Shown: positions 1 through 12,797, counted from the stretch's first letter. The stretch: 64,000 bases of DNA from Agathobacter sp. (GCA_022772675.1 JALEZW010000060.1:62001-126000), one strand, 5' to 3'. Numbers and translations: made by a program. Notes: generated by a model from the sequence alone, not told the origin.

Positions 1-291
1 AAACTGCTCTAAAATGCGTTCTTTCTGGATATCCTCCATTGCCAGGACAAGTGTATCTTCTGTCAGATCCTCCTCTGTCAGCTGTCTGGAAACATAGTTT
101 TCCATATTGATGCCGTTACTGATTAAAACAGCCTCTGCCTTCTGGTTCATTGGCTCCTGAAACTGGACCACCAGTCCCCGTGACAGGATTTCTACCGGAT
201 GTTTCAGGGAAAAATCACTGAGAATCCCTGCTGCCATTGCCTCACGGCAGGTGCCTGTCTGGGCAACAAATATAATCTTGTTATATGCCAT
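1..291 (-). CDS. Low-molecular-weight protein-tyrosine-phosphatase-like protein, catalytic Cys missing (partial)
   Basis: The first 97 residues are visible; the gene runs off the left edge. The N-terminus (KIIFV, then the phosphate-binding loop, then MAAGIL) and the later SRQLTEEDL and LVLAMEDIQ segments align with LMW phosphatases such as the protein arginine phosphatase YwlE. In that family the loop is C-x5-R-S. Here it reads A-Q-T-G-T-C-R-E, so the nucleophilic first Cys is Ala and the Ser after Arg is Glu; only the second Cys and the Arg remain. It starts 3 bases after the Sua5 stop, so the two are co-transcribed, the order known for ywlC-ywlE in Firmicutes. It is probably not an active phosphatase. 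The acid Asp lies outside the window. Confidence 0.8.
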   Translation of the reverse strand, partial: MAYNKIIFVAQTGTCREAMAAGILSDFSLKHPVEILSRGLVVQFQEPMNQKAEAVLISNGINMENYVSRQLTEEDLTEDTLVLAMEDIQKERILEQF

Positions 292-294
292 AGT

Positions 295-1353
295 CTATTC
301 TCCTGCATGTATCACTGTGTGCCCTGCTGCCTTTAATAGTCTGTTCATAATAGCCTGTCCAATACGTGGAGTCCGGAAAGATTCAGAATAAATTGCATCT
401 ACATTTAACTCATCACATTCTCTCAGAACGTGGTAAAGGTGCTGCGCAATCGCATCTTCATCGGCTCGGCGGCCCATGGAAAGTATGACATCAGCCCTGT
501 AATGGGAACGGGTTTCATCCGTTGCGATAACTGCCACCTTCTGGCCTTTGGACTGCTTCTCCTGTGAGAGCCGGTTAATTTCAGATACCACCGCCTCCTG
601 CTCCCCATCCACAATCACCATGTCCGCTTTGGGGGCATAGTGCTTGTACTTCATGCCCGGAGCCTTCGGTTTTCTCGTGTCATCTGCGGCAATGATGCCG
701 GGATCCATGATAACCTCCTCCCCCAGAACATTAGAAAGCATCTGCGGGGTGATGTATCCGGGACGTAAGACCATAGGCTTTGACTCTGTCAGGTCAATAA
801 TCGTGGATTCAATTCCGATGCCCACAGGTCCGCCGTCCAGTATCATTGCGATTTTCCCATTTAAATCCTCCGCTACATGGGCAGCTTCCGTGGGACTGGG
901 CCGTCCGGAGGTATTGGCACTGGGGGCGGCAATGAGGCAGCCGCTTTTTCGGATAAGGTCTAATGCCACCGGATGGTTCGGCATACGAACGGCTACGGTA
1001 TCCATACCACCTGTAGTTGCAGAAGGTACCGTGTCCTTTTTCCAGACAATCATGGTAAGGGGCCCCGGCCAGAAAGCATCTGCAAGCTTTTGGGCAGCTG
1101 CAGGAATCTCCCGGGCAACACGATCCATGTCGGAAAAATCAGCTATATGAACAATCAGCGGGTTGTCGGAGGGACGCCCTTTTGCCTGATAAATTTTTTG
1201 AGCGGCTTCCGGACGCAGGGCATCTCCCCCAAGTCCATATACGGTTTCTGTTGGGAATGCCACCAACTCGCCCTCCGCAATCAGGCGTCCTGCCTCCTCC
1301 ATAATTGTTTCATCAATCTGCAAGGGATTGATTTGTTTCATTTTGGTCTTCAT
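295..1353 (-). CDS. sua5: L-threonylcarbamoyladenylate synthase (Sua5/YrdC/YciO family)
   Basis: Makes threonylcarbamoyl-AMP from threonine, bicarbonate and ATP, the first step of t6A37 modification of ANN-decoding tRNAs, in the cytoplasm. The 352-aa protein has the YrdC domain at about residues 12-210, with family signatures FPTETVYGLGGDA, KGRPSDNPLIVHI and PSANTSGRPSPT. A C-terminal Sua5 domain (about 235-345) makes it the long, two-domain form. The start is the first ATG of MKTKMKQ; the second Met, four codons on, is possible, and no strong Shine-Dalgarno separates them. A TTGACA-N18-TATAAT promoter lies just upstream. The phosphatase-like gene follows directly. Confidence 0.93.
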   Translation of the reverse strand: MKTKMKQINPLQIDETIMEEAGRLIAEGELVAFPTETVYGLGGDALRPEAAQKIYQAKGRPSDNPLIVHIADFSDMDRVAREIPAAAQKLADAFWPGPLTMIVWKKDTVPSATTGGMDTVAVRMPNHPVALDLIRKSGCLIAAPSANTSGRPSPTEAAHVAEDLNGKIAMILDGGPVGIGIESTIIDLTESKPMVLRPGYITPQMLSNVLGEEVIMDPGIIAADDTRKPKAPGMKYKHYAPKADMVIVDGEQEAVVSEINRLSQEKQSKGQKVAVIATDETRSHYRADVILSMGRRADEDAIAQHLYHVLRECDELNVDAIYSESFRTPRIGQAIMNRLLKAAGHTVIHAGE

Positions 1354-1391
1354 ATTATTAACACTATTCTTTCCGCTATTTTATCGTATGT

Positions 1392-1421
1392 ATTATAGTC
1401 CACTGACAGGGAGGTTGTCAA
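1392..1421 (-). promoter_or_regulatory. Sigma-A type promoter of sua5
   Basis: Read on the minus strand: TTGACA (1416-1421), 18-bp spacer, TATAAT (1392-1397). Both boxes match the consensus. It lies 39 bases upstream of the sua5 ATG. Confidence 0.75.
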
Positions 1422-1492
1422 TGCAGGTCGGGTTTTCTATAAGGCTTTATTAAGCTATTTTGATAATTCGTAGTAAAAAGTTTGTAATTTTA

Positions 1493-1522
1493 TAGACAAA
1501 ATGACGAAGAAAGAGTTATAAT
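1493..1522 (+). promoter_or_regulatory. Candidate promoter of the ATP synthase operon
   Basis: TAGACA (1493-1498), 18-bp spacer, TATAAT (1517-1522). The -10 ends only 6 bases before the first ATG (1529), so a transcript from here would be leaderless or nearly so. Confidence 0.6.
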
Positions 1523-1528
1523 ACATAA

Positions 1529-1786
1529 ATGATGACAAAAAAAGACTATAAATCCGTGATGCGGACACTGACCGTTGTATTTCAGTTTGGCCTCAGCATG
1601 CTGGTTCCCATTTTCATGTGCAGCATTGCCGGGATATGGATTGGAGATGCAACCGGAATCAAATGGATGATGATTCCATTTTTCTTCGTGGGTGCATTGG
1701 CAGGCTTTACGAATATTTATAAGACTGCAAGGAAACTATACAATCAGGAAGAAAAGGACAGAGAACATGTTAAAAAGACTAAATGA
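1529..1786 (+). CDS. AtpZ/AtpI family membrane protein
   Basis: An 85-aa protein with two predicted membrane helices (about residues 13-35 and 45-65) and a charged C-terminus. Proteins of this AtpZ/AtpI (F0F1-ATPase subunit) type precede atpI-atpB in many Firmicutes. They are proposed to act in c-ring assembly or in Mg2+/Ca2+ supply to the ATP synthase. It is the first gene of the atp operon and overlaps the next gene by 20 bases. No Shine-Dalgarno precedes the tandem ATG-ATG at 1529/1532, and the TATAAT box is immediately upstream. Translation may start on a leaderless message or at an internal Met (1559). Confidence 0.8.
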   Translation: MMTKKDYKSVMRTLTVVFQFGLSMLVPIFMCSIAGIWIGDATGIKWMMIPFFFVGALAGFTNIYKTARKLYNQEEKDREHVKKTK

Positions 1787-2180
1787 TGCGCTGCCGGGAC
1801 TTGTTGCCGGGATTGTGTTTTACGGAACTGCTGTGGAACTGCTGGGCGTGTGGTTTGTGAAAGACAAAATTGCATTTTCCATCGGACTGTGGTTTGGAAT
1901 CGCAGTAGCCATTGGAATGGCCATTAACCTTGCGTCGGTGCTCTGGGACTCTGTGACACTGGGAGATACCAAAAATGCCAGCCGCAGAATTATCGCCAAA
2001 TCCATACTTCGTTACCTTGTGGTGGTAGTTCTGTTTTTTATATTTGCTTATTTTCAAATCGGAAATCTGATTGCTGCAATCTTCGGACTGCTGGGACTGA
2101 AGATTGGGGCATATATTCAGCCCGTGCTGGAAAAGGTAAAAGTAAAGCTAAAACATAAACAGGAGGAGGTGACTATGTGA
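1767..2180 (+). CDS. atpI: ATP synthase subunit I (AtpI-like)
   Basis: A 137-aa protein with four predicted membrane helices (starting near residues 9, 33, 75 and 95) and a basic tail. Position between the AtpZ-like gene and atpB, with this topology, identifies it as the AtpI-type accessory protein of F-type ATP synthases, which aids c-ring assembly. The ATG at 1767 is preferred because AGGAAGAAAAGGA lies just upstream; the open frame extends further 5' but inside the previous gene. Its stop overlaps the atpB start (GTGA). Confidence 0.8.
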   Translation: MLKRLNDALPGLVAGIVFYGTAVELLGVWFVKDKIAFSIGLWFGIAVAIGMAINLASVLWDSVTLGDTKNASRRIIAKSILRYLVVVVLFFIFAYFQIGNLIAAIFGLLGLKIGAYIQPVLEKVKVKLKHKQEEVTM

Positions 2181-2905
2181 ATCAGGGAATTCTATTATCA
2201 GGCGACATCGACTTTATGATCCATGGATTGTTTTCCATTAAAATCTTTGGGCAGAAAGTCTGGATCACCGACAGCCATGTATGTATTTTGATCGTCATGG
2301 CAGTCATGCTGGTTTTTGCAATCATTGCGAACCGCAAGTTAAAGCATGCGACGGATAAACCGGATGGGTTTCAGAATATAATAGAATTGATTGTCGAGAT
2401 GCTGGATGGAATGGTACAAAGTACCATGGGACAATGGGCACCAAAATTTGTCAACTACATCAGCACGATCTTTATTTTTATTCTGATGAGTAATATTTCC
2501 GGATTGTTCGGGCTGCGTCCGCCGACAGCGGATTACGGTACCACGCTGGCACTTGCGCTGATTACATTCTTTATGATTCACTACAACCAGGTAAAACACC
2601 AGAGTGCAAAAGAAATCTGGAAGGGAATGTGCTCGCCGCTGCCGCCATGGCTGCCAATCTGGGCACCAATCAATATTATCAGTGAGATTGCGGTTCCGAT
2701 TTCACTTTCCCTGCGACTGTTTGCGAACGTATTGTCCGGGACAGTCATCATGGCACTGGTATACGGACTGCTGGGAATCATTGCTACGGCATGGCCGGCT
2801 GTGCTGCACGTATACTTTGATCTTTTCTCCGGAGCCATTCAGACCTATGTGTTCTGCATGCTTACCATGACCTATGTTTCACAGGCATGTGACGGAGATT
2901 CTTAA
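2177..2905 (+). CDS. atpB: F1F0 ATP synthase subunit a
   Basis: Stator subunit of the membrane F0 sector, forming the two half-channels that deliver ions to the c ring. The 242-aa protein has 5-6 hydrophobic helices. The family signature is PISLSLRLFANVLSG, containing the essential Arg that faces the c-ring carboxylate. It uses a GTG start (2177) behind AGGAGGAGGTGACTAT and overlaps atpI by four bases. Given the Na+ signature in subunit c, the ion carried is probably Na+. Confidence 0.95.
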   Translation: MNQGILLSGDIDFMIHGLFSIKIFGQKVWITDSHVCILIVMAVMLVFAIIANRKLKHATDKPDGFQNIIELIVEMLDGMVQSTMGQWAPKFVNYISTIFIFILMSNISGLFGLRPPTADYGTTLALALITFFMIHYNQVKHQSAKEIWKGMCSPLPPWLPIWAPINIISEIAVPISLSLRLFANVLSGTVIMALVYGLLGIIATAWPAVLHVYFDLFSGAIQTYVFCMLTMTYVSQACDGDS

Positions 2906-2925
2906 AATTACATTATATTTACTAG

Positions 2926-3192
<267 letters not shown>

Positions 3193-3228
3193 AAGAGGAG
3201 CAAATCCAAAGGAAAGGAGAGCAAATGA

Positions 3229-3743
3229 GTGTTAGCTTCACAGAATTTTTTATTTAACCTGGATCCACAGCTGCTCTTTGACGCTGCATTACTGGCAATT
3301 GCAGTATTTTTCCTTTATCTGCTGATGTCCTATCTGCTCTTTAATCCTGCACGGAAGCTGCTAAAAGACCGGCAGGACCGTATTGCGGCCGAAATTGATG
3401 ATGCGAATGCGGACAAAGAAAGCGCGGCTGCGCTCAAGGCAGAATATGAGGCGAAATTAAAAGAAGTAGACAAAGAAGCAGAGGCAATTCTCTCGGAAGC
3501 AAGACAGAAGGCACTCCAGAACCAGAGCCGTATTGTAAATGAGGCAAAGGAGGAGGCTGCCCGTATTATTAAGCATGCCGAGGAAGAAGCAGAGCTTGAG
3601 AAAAAGCATGCAATGGATGATATGAAGCAGGAGATGATTACGGTGGCATCCCTGATGGCACAGAAGGTTATGGCTGCTTCCATCAACACAGAGATTCAGA
3701 GCACACTGGTGGATGAGACATTGAGAGAGATGGGTGAATCGAC

Positions 3744-3756
<13 letters not shown>
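3229..3756 (+). CDS. atpF: F1F0 ATP synthase subunit b
   Basis: Peripheral stalk subunit linking F0 to F1. The 175-aa protein has one N-terminal membrane helix (about residues 16-37), then a long charged coiled coil rich in Ala, Glu and Lys (about 45-160), typical of b subunits. The start is GTG at 3229 after GGAAAGGAG; an ATG four bases earlier is in another frame and closes after ten codons. The 3' end overlaps atpH by 13 bases. Confidence 0.94.
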
Positions 3757-5806
<2,050 letters not shown>

Positions 5807-5820
5807 GCAGGTGATAAGAC

Positions 5821-8087
<2,267 letters not shown>

Positions 8088-8167
8088 ATCAGATGCTGTC
8101 ACTGCCTGCGTAATAGCATTTGGACAGCGGATGAGAAAGGACAGATGGACGGAAAGGAGTCTGGGAA

Positions 8168-8581
8168 ATGGCAGAAACGGATAAAAAATTTGATGTGGAG
8201 ATCATCACGCCGGATCGAGTCTTTTTTAAAGGCGAGGCTGACATGCTGGAATTCAACACTAGCTGTGGAGAGATCGGCGTTTTCAAAGACCATATTCCGC
8301 TTACCACAGTGTTAGAACCGGGACTTGTGACCATTCACAGGGACGGGGAACAGCAGGTGGCAGCAGTACATGCCGGTTTTGCCGAAATATTAGGCGATAA
8401 GGTGACACTTCTGGCGGAAGTGGCAGAATGGCCGGATGAGATTGATGTGGGACGTGCCGAAGCGGCAAAGGAGCGTGCAGAGGAGAGAATCAGAAACCGA
8501 AGCGCAGACCTGGATTTAAAGCGTGCAGAGTTTGCGCTGCATAAGGCATTGACACGTATCAATCTGGCGAATTACAAATAA
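8168..8581 (+). CDS. atpC: F1F0 ATP synthase subunit epsilon
   Basis: The 137-aa epsilon subunit: an N-terminal beta sandwich (about 1-88; FDVEIITPDRVFFKGEADML, then GEIGVFKDHIPLTT) and a C-terminal two-helix domain (about 90-137) that inhibits F1. Last gene of the operon, 80 bases after atpD behind GGAAAGGAG, followed by a hairpin terminator. Confidence 0.95.
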   Translation: MAETDKKFDVEIITPDRVFFKGEADMLEFNTSCGEIGVFKDHIPLTTVLEPGLVTIHRDGEQQVAAVHAGFAEILGDKVTLLAEVAEWPDEIDVGRAEAAKERAEERIRNRSADLDLKRAEFALHKALTRINLANYK

Positions 8582-8594
8582 ACAGTATGATATA

Positions 8595-8640
8595 AAATGA
8601 GCTGACAAACTTTGCGGGGAGTCGGCTCATTTAATTATAG
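8595..8640 (+). terminator. Rho-independent terminator of the atp operon
   Basis: Arms 8595-8606 and 8621-8632 (AAATGAGCTGAC against GTCGGCTCATTT) pair over 12 bp with one G-U, around a 14-nt loop. The T-rich tail is weak (TTTAATTAT). Confidence 0.7.
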
Positions 8641-8735
8641 AGTTTTAAGAAAATAAATAAGCAAAATTTGTAATAAAATTGTGAAATGTGGTGAAAAAAA
8701 TTATAAAAATTTTTTTTATTTGGAAAATATGTGAA

Positions 8736-8764
8736 TTGTTAAATTCCTGTGAACGTGCTATTAT
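8736..8764 (+). promoter_or_regulatory. Promoter of the exopolysaccharide module
   Basis: TTGTTA (8736-8741), 17-bp spacer, TATTAT (8759-8764), in an AT-rich upstream region. The GGAGG of the first gene starts at 8776, so the 5' leader would be very short. Confidence 0.65.
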
Positions 8765-8785
8765 ATACCATAGTTGGAGGATAAT

Positions 8786-9487
8786 ATGTCAATCGATTTT
8801 CACACACACATACTTCCGGGGGTTGATGACGGGAGCAGAAATGTTGAGATATCCCTTGCAATGCTGGAGGAAGAAAGCCGGCAGGACGTTGATAAAATTG
8901 TACTGACCCCGCATTTTTATGCCCATAGAGATTCTGTAGAGGATTTTCTGCAGCGGAGAGAACACAGTTTTAAGAAATTAAGAAATGCTCTTGCCGAAAA
9001 GGAGAAGACCCCGCAACTGTATGCGGGAGCAGAGGTATACTATTTTCAGGGAATTGGGGATGCAGATATGGTTCCCGGCTTATGCGTAGAAGGAACGAAT
9101 ACCTTGCTTCTTGAAATGCCCTTTGCCCAATGGAATAAGGAAATAGTTTCAGATGTGGAGAAATTGGTTAAGAAGCAGAAGCTTAGAGTTGTGATTGCAC
9201 ATATTGAGCGCTATTATGAATTTCAGAAAAACAAAGAATTCTGGGAGAAAGTAATGGCTCTTCCATTACATAAGCAGATGAATGCAGGGGCATTCCTGGA
9301 TTGGAGGAGACGCCGGAAAGCATTTCATTTGATAGATGAGGCTGGAACCGTGATTCTGGGAAGCGATTGCCATAATATGGATGGCAGACATCCAAATCTT
9401 GCAGAAGGCAGAACGGTAATTGCAAAAAAAAAGGGTGAAAGCTTTTTGTTACAGTCAGATAGTTTAGCGGAGGAATTGCTGCAATGA
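8786..9487 (+). CDS. CpsB/CapC-family Mn2+-dependent protein tyrosine phosphatase (PHP fold)
   Basis: Dephosphorylates the tyrosine-rich tail of the CpsD kinase and so controls capsule or exopolysaccharide polymerisation. The 233-aa protein shows the PHP metal ligands: IDFHTHILPGVDDGS at the N-terminus, LTPHFY, GAEVYY, IAHIERY and GSDCHN near the C-terminus. The ATG at 8786 lies 5 bases after GGAGG; a TTG 12 bases upstream is in frame but lies inside the ribosome binding site. First gene of a CpsB-LCP-CpsC-CpsD operon; its stop overlaps the next start (ATGA). Confidence 0.9.
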   Translation: MSIDFHTHILPGVDDGSRNVEISLAMLEEESRQDVDKIVLTPHFYAHRDSVEDFLQRREHSFKKLRNALAEKEKTPQLYAGAEVYYFQGIGDADMVPGLCVEGTNTLLLEMPFAQWNKEIVSDVEKLVKKQKLRVVIAHIERYYEFQKNKEFWEKVMALPLHKQMNAGAFLDWRRRRKAFHLIDEAGTVILGSDCHNMDGRHPNLAEGRTVIAKKKGESFLLQSDSLAEELLQ

Positions 9488-10533
9488 GAGAAAAACACAG
9501 AGCTGTACATGCAGTTTTTGAGTTCCTATTGGCTCTTATTATCATTGCTGCCATTTATTTTGTTATCCGCTTTTTTGAACAGCGTGATGCCCGTACAGAA
9601 AGACTTGCAAAAGAGACAGAAACGGAGTATACTTGGAATGATTTCCCAGATGAGACTGTAAAGATTAAGCTTGGGAAAAAAAAGTATATTTTCAGTCATC
9701 CGGTAAAAACTTATCTGTTTATGGGAACGGATAAGAGTGGGAATGAGGAAGGCATTGGAGAAGAGTTTCAAGGGGCCATGGCAGATACCCTGATGCTGGT
9801 TGTGATTGATGATCAGGAGAAAAGCTATGGTATTCTTCAGTTGAACCGTGATACCATAACAGATGTTCCGATGCTTTTGCATGACGGTACTTCCTATGCC
9901 AGCTGTGAAGAACAGCTGTGTACAGCCCACTGGTATGGAAAGGATAAGAAAGCCTGCTGTGAGAACACTGTCAATACAGTTTCGAAAATGCTTGGAGGGA
10001 TTCCTATTGATGGATATTATGCTTTACAGATGGAGGCAATGCCGGTTTTAAACCACGAGGTTGGCGGAGTGACCGTTACACTCGAGGACGATATGACAAA
10101 TCTGGATCCTGAAATGAAAAAGGGAGCCACCATTAAGCTTACAGATAAACAGGCTGAAATACTATTACATTCCCGATATGATATGAAGGATGACCGAAAT
10201 ACAGAGCGGATGCGCAGGCAGAGACTTTTTCTTTCCGCATTCTTAAAGATTATGAAAGAACGGAATGCGCAGGACGTGAATAATACGATTGAGCTCTATG
10301 ACAGACTGCGGGAATATGCCACAGAGGGGATAGATATTAACGAACTCACTTCTACTCTGCAGAGTATGAATGGGTATACTGATAAAGGAATTATTACCAT
10401 TGACGGAGAATCCAAAATTGGAACAAAACTTCGTGATGGAAAGGAACACTGGGAGTTTTATATGGATGAGGACTCGTTAGACTCTGCCATGCATACCTTA
10501 TATCCCTTAGTGTTACAGAAAGGAAAGAAATAA
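9484..10533 (+). CDS. LytR-CpsA-Psr (LCP) family cell-wall glycopolymer ligase
   Basis: LCP enzymes move lipid-linked glycopolymers to peptidoglycan outside the membrane. The 349-aa protein has a short cytoplasmic N-terminus, one membrane helix (about residues 14-30) and an extracellular LCP domain. Visible signatures are LFMGTDKSG, MADTLMLVVID with the metal-binding Asp, LNRDTITDV with the catalytic-region Arg and Asp, and HSRYDMKDDRNTERMRRQR with conserved Arg. It probably anchors the polysaccharide made under the neighbouring CpsBCD control. Confidence 0.88.
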   Translation: MREKHRAVHAVFEFLLALIIIAAIYFVIRFFEQRDARTERLAKETETEYTWNDFPDETVKIKLGKKKYIFSHPVKTYLFMGTDKSGNEEGIGEEFQGAMADTLMLVVIDDQEKSYGILQLNRDTITDVPMLLHDGTSYASCEEQLCTAHWYGKDKKACCENTVNTVSKMLGGIPIDGYYALQMEAMPVLNHEVGGVTVTLEDDMTNLDPEMKKGATIKLTDKQAEILLHSRYDMKDDRNTERMRRQRLFLSAFLKIMKERNAQDVNNTIELYDRLREYATEGIDINELTSTLQSMNGYTDKGIITIDGESKIGTKLRDGKEHWEFYMDEDSLDSAMHTLYPLVLQKGKK

Positions 10534-10536
10534 CAA

Positions 10537-11319
10537 ATGAACCAGGAAAACCAACTGATAGAGCAGAATGATGAGACCGAGATTGACCTGCTTGAAATAT
10601 ATTATTTATTAAAGGCAAAGCTGAAATGGTTGATTCTTGCTTTTGCGATTGGCGGATTGATTGCCGGGTCCATTACCTATTATCTGATTACACCGAAGTA
10701 TACTGCTACGGCGAAAATCTATATGGTTCCGTCTTCCAAGGGAAGTGTGCTGGATTTGTCAGATTTTAATATGGGAACATCACTTTCCCAGGACTATTCA
10801 GAATTAATTAAGATACGTCCGGTCATCAATGAAGTCATTGATAAGCTTGACCTGGACATGGAGTATGAGGACTTACTGAAACAGATTACCATAGAGACCA
10901 TTGGAGATACCAGAATTCTTGCAGTATCTGTAGAGGATACAGATCCTAAAATGGCAGAGCGGATTGTAAACCAGCTCGCAGAGACTGCAGTTACCTATAT
11001 CCCGAAAGTTATGGATACATCTGCTCCCAATATTGCAGAGCATGCGGTGGTGCCGAAGAAAATGAGTTCGCCGAATCTTGCAAAAAATACCATTATTGGT
11101 GCAATTCTTGCTATGATTCTGGTGGCTGCCGGATTGATTGTTAGAATGCTTATGGATGACAGCGTAAAGACGGCAGAGGATGTGGAAAAAGAGTTTGGCA
11201 TTATGCCATTTACTGTTATACCGGAGGGCGATATTGCAGAAATTTCTGATGCAGTAGAGAAGCCGGATAAGAAAAAAAGAAAACAGATGAGAAGAAATCA
11301 GAAAAGGAAAGAAAAGTAA
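10537..11319 (+). CDS. Polysaccharide chain-length/kinase-activator protein (Wzz/CpsC/YveK family)
   Basis: The 260-aa membrane adaptor that activates the CpsD kinase and sets polymer length. It has the usual plan: a cytoplasmic EIDLLEIYYLLKAKLKW segment, first membrane helix (about 31-52), then an extracellular Wzz domain (YYLITPKYTATAKIYM). A second helix is at about 188-206, followed by a basic cytoplasmic tail that contacts the kinase. Four bases after the LCP gene; its stop overlaps the CpsD start by one base. Confidence 0.9.
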   Translation: MNQENQLIEQNDETEIDLLEIYYLLKAKLKWLILAFAIGGLIAGSITYYLITPKYTATAKIYMVPSSKGSVLDLSDFNMGTSLSQDYSELIKIRPVINEVIDKLDLDMEYEDLLKQITIETIGDTRILAVSVEDTDPKMAERIVNQLAETAVTYIPKVMDTSAPNIAEHAVVPKKMSSPNLAKNTIIGAILAMILVAAGLIVRMLMDDSVKTAEDVEKEFGIMPFTVIPEGDIAEISDAVEKPDKKKRKQMRRNQKRKEK

Positions 11320-12101
11320 TGGAATTCACCCCGAAAAACAGTGCAAAAATTCAGAATATGCCAAAACTTCCTTACGCCATTGAAGAGGCAATGAACCGTC
11401 TTCGTGTTAACATCAGTTTTCTTGGCAGCGATATAAAGAGAATATTAGTAGTTTCTACTATGCCGGATGAGGGCAAGAGCTTTATTGCCATGCAGTTGTG
11501 GCGCCAGATGGCGGAAGCAGGGGTCAAAAGTATACTGCTGGATTTAGACCTGCGTAAAAGTGTTATGGTGGATAAGTATCAGATTAAGCAGGAAAAAGAT
11601 AAAAAGATTCTGGGGGCTTCCTACTATTTGGCAAATGATGTGCCTTTAGAAGATTGTGTACTCCGGACAGATATTGGAAATGGAGATTTGCTTCCGAATG
11701 TGGAAAATGTCGTGAATCCATCCATGCTTCTGGAGGGACGGAAATTGGCAGATACCTTTAAGGTTTTAGATGAAAATTACCGATATACATTTGTAGATGC
11801 ACCACCATTGAATTTGGTGGCTGATGGAGAAAAGATTGGTTCTCTTTGCGATGGAGCCCTTTTGGTGGTTCGGGCAGGTGAGACACCTAAGGCGATGGTC
11901 AAAAATTCCATCCGTCAGCTGGAAAGAGCAGATTGTCCTGTGCTTGGGATTGCATTGAGCCGTGCACAGGGTGGTGCCGGGGGCTACTATTATAAGAAAT
12001 ATGGCAGCTATTATGGAAAGCACTACGGAAAGTACTATGGTAAATACGGAAAATATGGTGATTACTATAGTGATGGCTATTATGGATCAGGCAGTAAATA
12101 A
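11319..12101 (+). CDS. CpsD/CapB-family bacterial tyrosine kinase with an extended Tyr-rich tail
   Basis: BY-kinase that autophosphorylates on C-terminal tyrosines when bound to CpsC. 260 aa. The P-loop is STMPDEGKS (46-54), the Walker A' motif is ILLDLDLRKS (about 72-81), and Walker B-like FVDAPP follows. Residues 218-260 are low-complexity Gly/Tyr/Lys with 15 tyrosines in YGK and YYG units, longer than the four-tyrosine cluster of streptococcal CpsD. The phosphatase at 8786 is its predicted antagonist. Confidence 0.9.
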   Translation: MEFTPKNSAKIQNMPKLPYAIEEAMNRLRVNISFLGSDIKRILVVSTMPDEGKSFIAMQLWRQMAEAGVKSILLDLDLRKSVMVDKYQIKQEKDKKILGASYYLANDVPLEDCVLRTDIGNGDLLPNVENVVNPSMLLEGRKLADTFKVLDENYRYTFVDAPPLNLVADGEKIGSLCDGALLVVRAGETPKAMVKNSIRQLERADCPVLGIALSRAQGGAGGYYYKKYGSYYGKHYGKYYGKYGKYGDYYSDGYYGSGSK

Positions 12102-12173
12102 TACCGGTGATTCCCCACGGTGCTCCGCGAGGTTCACATAGAAACAAAATAATAGGGAAAGGAGGATTATCCA

Positions 12174-12725
12174 ATGAACAAGTTAGTTAAGAAGGTGCTG
12201 GCAGGTGTAATTGCTGGAACAATGATGCTTGGTTCTGTTTGCACAGCATTTGCTGCAACAGGATCTGCAACAGAGGCTCCGGCTCCGGAGAAACATGAGG
12301 CAGTTAAGGCTGAGAATGGTTCTAAGGTAAATACTTCAGCTAGCGGAAAGGCTACTGTTACATCCATTAAGAAGACTAATAAGAAGGAAGTATCCATTTC
12401 TTCTAAAGTTGTGGTTGATGGTGTAAAGTATACAGTAACCAAAATTGAAGCAAAGACATTTGCTAATGCTCCAAAGGCTACAAAGGTTACTCTGCCAAGC
12501 ACAATCACAAGCTTAGGCGCACAGGCATTTACAGGTGCTAAGTCTTTAAAGACAATTGTCATCAAGTCTACAAAGGCCGTAAAGGTAAATAAGGACGCAT
12601 TCAAGGGTGTTAACACCAAGAAAATGACAATTAAAGTTACTTCTATGTCTAAGAAGGAACTGAAAGCTTTTAAGAAGCAGCTCAAGAAAGCTGGATTCAA
12701 GGGAACAGTTAAGCTGGTTAAATAA
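12174..12725 (+). CDS. Small secreted leucine-rich-repeat protein (BspA/LRR_5-like)
   Basis: A 183-aa protein with a clear Sec signal peptide; the hydrophobic core ends in AFA and cleavage is expected after residue 27. The mature part begins with a Pro/Glu/Lys linker, then two or three LRR_5-type units (KVTLPSTITSLGAQAFTGAKSLKTIVI) as in BspA-like surface proteins, and ends Lys-rich. It has a perfect AAAGGAGG site and its own terminator. It follows the CpsD gene by 72 bases, so it may be expressed with the polysaccharide genes. Function unknown; a cell-surface or matrix role is inferred. Confidence 0.8.
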   Translation: MNKLVKKVLAGVIAGTMMLGSVCTAFAATGSATEAPAPEKHEAVKAENGSKVNTSASGKATVTSIKKTNKKEVSISSKVVVDGVKYTVTKIEAKTFANAPKATKVTLPSTITSLGAQAFTGAKSLKTIVIKSTKAVKVNKDAFKGVNTKKMTIKVTSMSKKELKAFKKQLKKAGFKGTVKLVK

Positions 12726-12759
12726 TCTTCTTACATACTCTTGAAACAAAAAGAATTAA

Positions 12760-12797
12760 GGGTGCAGCAGGAAAAATCCTGCTGTGCCCTTATTTTG
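12760..12797 (+). terminator. Terminator after the LRR protein gene
   Basis: Stem 12760-12772 with 12777-12789 (GGGTGCAGCAGGA against TCCTGCTGTGCCC, two G-U pairs), AAAA loop, then TTATTTTG. Confidence 0.85.

Noticed and set aside
1692-1766. Longer N-terminus for AtpI
   Set aside because: It would lie wholly inside the preceding gene; the ATG at 1767 has a proper site and family-like length.
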